Below are positions 12,359 to 14,503 of a stretch of 14,503 nt of DNA, one piece after another. The notes under the pieces are model-generated. The model ran no database searches, was not told the origin of the DNA, and saw only the letters and a list, made by a program, of their open reading frames with translations. Each line of letters begins with the position of its first letter. Position 1 is the stretch's first letter. Source of the DNA: Campylobacterales bacterium (GTDB lineage: Bacteria; Campylobacterota; Campylobacteria; Campylobacterales; Arcobacteraceae); the NCBI GenBank assembly GCA_016784825.1, contig JADHTT010000005.1:1-14503 (forward strand). The letters are read 5' to 3'. A program made the translations under genes and the position numbers.

Positions 12359-12734
12359 AAAGGCTTTTACACTACTAGAGTTAATATTTGTAGTAATGAT
12401 ATTAGCAATTTTATTATCACAAGCTGTGCCAAAGTTTTATGAATACTTCCATAGTACAAATATTCTGAAGGCCAGAGGTGATGTTTTATTAATTAGATCA
12501 AGCATTAATGAATATAGAAATGATCTATTGCTTAAAAATACGACAGCACAATATCCAGTGAGTTTAGATAGTATTTTCACTAATCTAAATATAAATACAT
12601 TTATAAAAAATTCAGACTCAATTTATGAAGTAAAAATTGATAATAGCAGTATCGAATTTAAATATGAAAAAGATATAGGTAAATTTGATTGTTTACATAA
12701 AGTACAAGAGTATTGTGAGGATATTACTAGATGA
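12342..12734 (+). CDS. Prepilin-like (pseudopilin) protein
   Basis: A 130-residue protein with a type IV prepilin N-terminus: short basic leader MAIIDKKA, then FTLLELIFVVMILAILLSQA, with E13 at mature position +5. The residue before the cleavage point is A8 rather than the usual Gly, which prepilin peptidases tolerate in some pseudopilins. After the hydrophobic helix (9-27) comes a globular part with two cysteines (in FDCLHKVQEYC), likely a disulfide. It would be part of a type II secretion or competence-type pseudopilus. Its ATG overlaps the previous gene by 17 bp and its TGA overlaps the priA start (ATGA), so it sits in the middle of a coupled operon rather than in a pilus cluster. Confidence 0.8.
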   Translation: MAIIDKKAFTLLELIFVVMILAILLSQAVPKFYEYFHSTNILKARGDVLLIRSSINEYRNDLLLKNTTAQYPVSLDSIFTNLNINTFIKNSDSIYEVKIDNSSIEFKYEKDIGKFDCLHKVQEYCEDITR

Positions 12735-14503
12735 ATTATTATGAAGTATCACTTCTTAAATCTCCTGTAGGGCTTTTAACTTATCAATCAGAGCAAGATA
12801 TTGCTATTGGTACAAAAGTTTCTGTACCACTTCGAGGAAGAAAAGTAAGTAGTGATGCTGTAATTATCAATAAAGTAGAAATACCAGACTTTAAATGTAA
12901 AGACATAGATGAGGTTTATGGTTTATACTATGATCAAAAGATGCTGGAGATATCTTCATTTATAAGTCAATACTATGTATGTAGTATCGGTGAAGCATTA
13001 AGTTTATATCATCCATTTAAAAATACTATTGACTATAGCTCTAAGGTACCCAAATACCAAAATAATATAGAACTATCAAGTTCTCAACAAGAAGCTTATG
13101 ATTTTACTGTAGAAAATAATAGTTCATTAATATTTGGTGATACTAGTAGTGGTAAAACAGAAATTTATATTCAATCAATGATAAGACATATTGATCAAGG
13201 TAAGCAAATTGTTTTATTGATGCCAGAGATATCACTAACACCACAGATGCAAAAAAGACTTGAAAAGGTTTTTGGTAAGACTATTGCATTATGGCATAGT
13301 AAAATAACAAAAAAGAGAAGAGATGCTATTTTAGATGGTGTTTTAGATGGTAGCATCAAAATAGTAGCCGGAGCTAGATCTGCATTATTTTTACCATTTA
13401 AGGATCTTGGTCTAATGATAGTTGATGAGGAACATGATAGCTCTTATAAAAGTGATAGCAAGCCAAGATACAATGCAAAAGATTTGAGCCTATATATTGC
13501 TAATAAATATGATATACAAGTGATTCTTGGTAGTGCAACACCATCAATTAGTTCTTTTATAAAAGTACCGTATTTTAGAATCAAACAAAAATATTTTAAT
13601 TCAAAAAACAATACTATTGTATTTGATAACTCAGCACTACAACTAAATGATACTATTCTTAGTAAAATCTCAAATACTATAGCCAATGATAAGCAAGTTA
13701 TTATCTTTTTGCCAACTAGAGCAAATTTTAAATATCAAGTATGTAGTGATTGTGGTAAAGCCGTAGAGTGTCCATATTGTAGTGTAAGTATGAGTTTATA
13801 TAGAGATGCTAGAGCATTAAAATGCCACTATTGTAATTATACTCAAAAAATACCAGATACTTGTCCCTCATGTACTACAGGTTTCATTAAAAATAGCAGG
13901 CTTGGTACTGCTGAGGTTGTTGAACAACTTCAACAATTATTTCCTCAAAATACAATAGGGCAGTTTGATAGAGATAAGGTACGAACAGATAAACAACTAC
14001 GAGATATTCTTGATAAATTTAACAAAAATAAAATTGATATTCTTGTAGGTACTCAAATGTTATCAAAAGGACATGACTATCATAATGTAAGTTTAGCTGT
14101 AATACTTGGTATTGATTCTGTATTAAATATGGAGAGCTACAAAGCAAGAGAAAATGCTCTATCACTAGCCATACAAATAGCAGGAAGAAGTGGTAGAAAA
14201 ACAGATGGCGAGGTGTTAATTCAGACACAAAATCAGGAGTTCTTTGAGTATTACTTACAGGAAAGTGATTTTGAAGAATTTCTAAATGAAGAATTAAAAT
14301 TTAGAGGTTCATTGTATCCTCCAAAAATAAGACTAGCTAAGGTTATATTTAGCCATAAAAACGGAACAATGGCACAGCAAGAGATGTTTAAATATCACAA
14401 TATTGCTAATAAGTGTCAAGAGATACAAGTAGTTGGATTTGGTGAAAGTAAAATATATAAAATAGCTGATAAATATAGATTTGAAATACTACTTAGGTCA
14501 TCA
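12731..14503 (+). CDS. priA: Primosomal protein N' (PriA helicase), 3' end cut off
   Basis: A superfamily 2 DNA helicase that reloads the replisome at stalled forks. 591 codons are visible without a frameshift, and the frame runs off the window; the family in this phylum is of about this size, so little is missing. The N-terminal DNA-binding domain (NYYEVSLLKSPVGLLTY...GTKVSVPLRGRK) is followed by Walker A GDTSSGKT (136-143), PEISLTPQM, DEEH (232-235) and GSATPS. The zinc-binding region has eight cysteines in pairs (C338/C341, C347/C350, C365/C368, C378/C381). The second helicase lobe has GTQMLSKGHDY and the arginine-finger motif GRSGR (485-489). The ATG overlaps the TGA of the prepilin gene. 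Confidence 0.95.
   Translation, partial: MNYYEVSLLKSPVGLLTYQSEQDIAIGTKVSVPLRGRKVSSDAVIINKVEIPDFKCKDIDEVYGLYYDQKMLEISSFISQYYVCSIGEALSLYHPFKNTIDYSSKVPKYQNNIELSSSQQEAYDFTVENNSSLIFGDTSSGKTEIYIQSMIRHIDQGKQIVLLMPEISLTPQMQKRLEKVFGKTIALWHSKITKKRRDAILDGVLDGSIKIVAGARSALFLPFKDLGLMIVDEEHDSSYKSDSKPRYNAKDLSLYIANKYDIQVILGSATPSISSFIKVPYFRIKQKYFNSKNNTIVFDNSALQLNDTILSKISNTIANDKQVIIFLPTRANFKYQVCSDCGKAVECPYCSVSMSLYRDARALKCHYCNYTQKIPDTCPSCTTGFIKNSRLGTAEVVEQLQQLFPQNTIGQFDRDKVRTDKQLRDILDKFNKNKIDILVGTQMLSKGHDYHNVSLAVILGIDSVLNMESYKARENALSLAIQIAGRSGRKTDGEVLIQTQNQEFFEYYLQESDFEEFLNEELKFRGSLYPPKIRLAKVIFSHKNGTMAQQEMFKYHNIANKCQEIQVVGFGESKIYKIADKYRFEILLRSS

Overview
The window is strongly AT-rich. Its gene set (RecD2-type helicase, rnpB, a class II CCA enzyme with an HD domain, a small prepilin directly upstream of priA) and codon use point to a member of the Campylobacterota, most like Arcobacter or Sulfurimonas. 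This is judged from gene content only; no database was searched.

Left part, 1..5110: a mobile integron. A tyrosine recombinase with the integron-integrase-specific insertion (intI, + strand, 4148..5110) faces away from an array of cassettes whose genes all lie on the - strand. Two attC sites (561..692 and 2011..2141) and one attI crossover point (3857/3856) can be placed to the base. The R'' box of each attC is the exact reverse complement of the R' box rebuilt from the 5' end of its own cassette. Cassette 1 (3856 down to 2017) carries a lipoprotein, a possible PD-(D/E)XK protein and a toxin-antitoxin (TA) pair. Cassette 2 (2016 down to 567) carries a frameshifted repeat protein, a DUF2188 protein and a second TA pair. 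Cassette 3 starts at 566 and runs off the left edge with two small unknown genes. Both complete cassettes hold four ORFs and end in a TA pair abutting attC. Each TA pair sits behind a 69-nt gap holding an inverted repeat next to a -10 box.

Middle, 5166..10255: chromosomal backbone. A charged small protein and the RecD2-like helicase lead into the RNase P RNA gene (7860..8182). The 3' end of rnpB overlaps the stop codon of the convergent cca gene. cca forms a tightly overlapping - strand operon with a membrane-anchored SprT-like metallopeptidase and a four-helix membrane protein.

Intergenic 10256..10562: mostly filled by a non-coding, MITE-like element (about 10303..10568) with terminal inverted repeats of about 30 bp and several nested internal inverted repeats. 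Its right end runs into the next gene and supplies the only canonical start codon of a DEAD-box RNA helicase.

Right part, 10563..14503: a + strand run of DEAD-box helicase, two small possibly coiled-coil proteins, a prepilin-like protein and priA. The last four genes overlap one another, and priA is cut by the window end.
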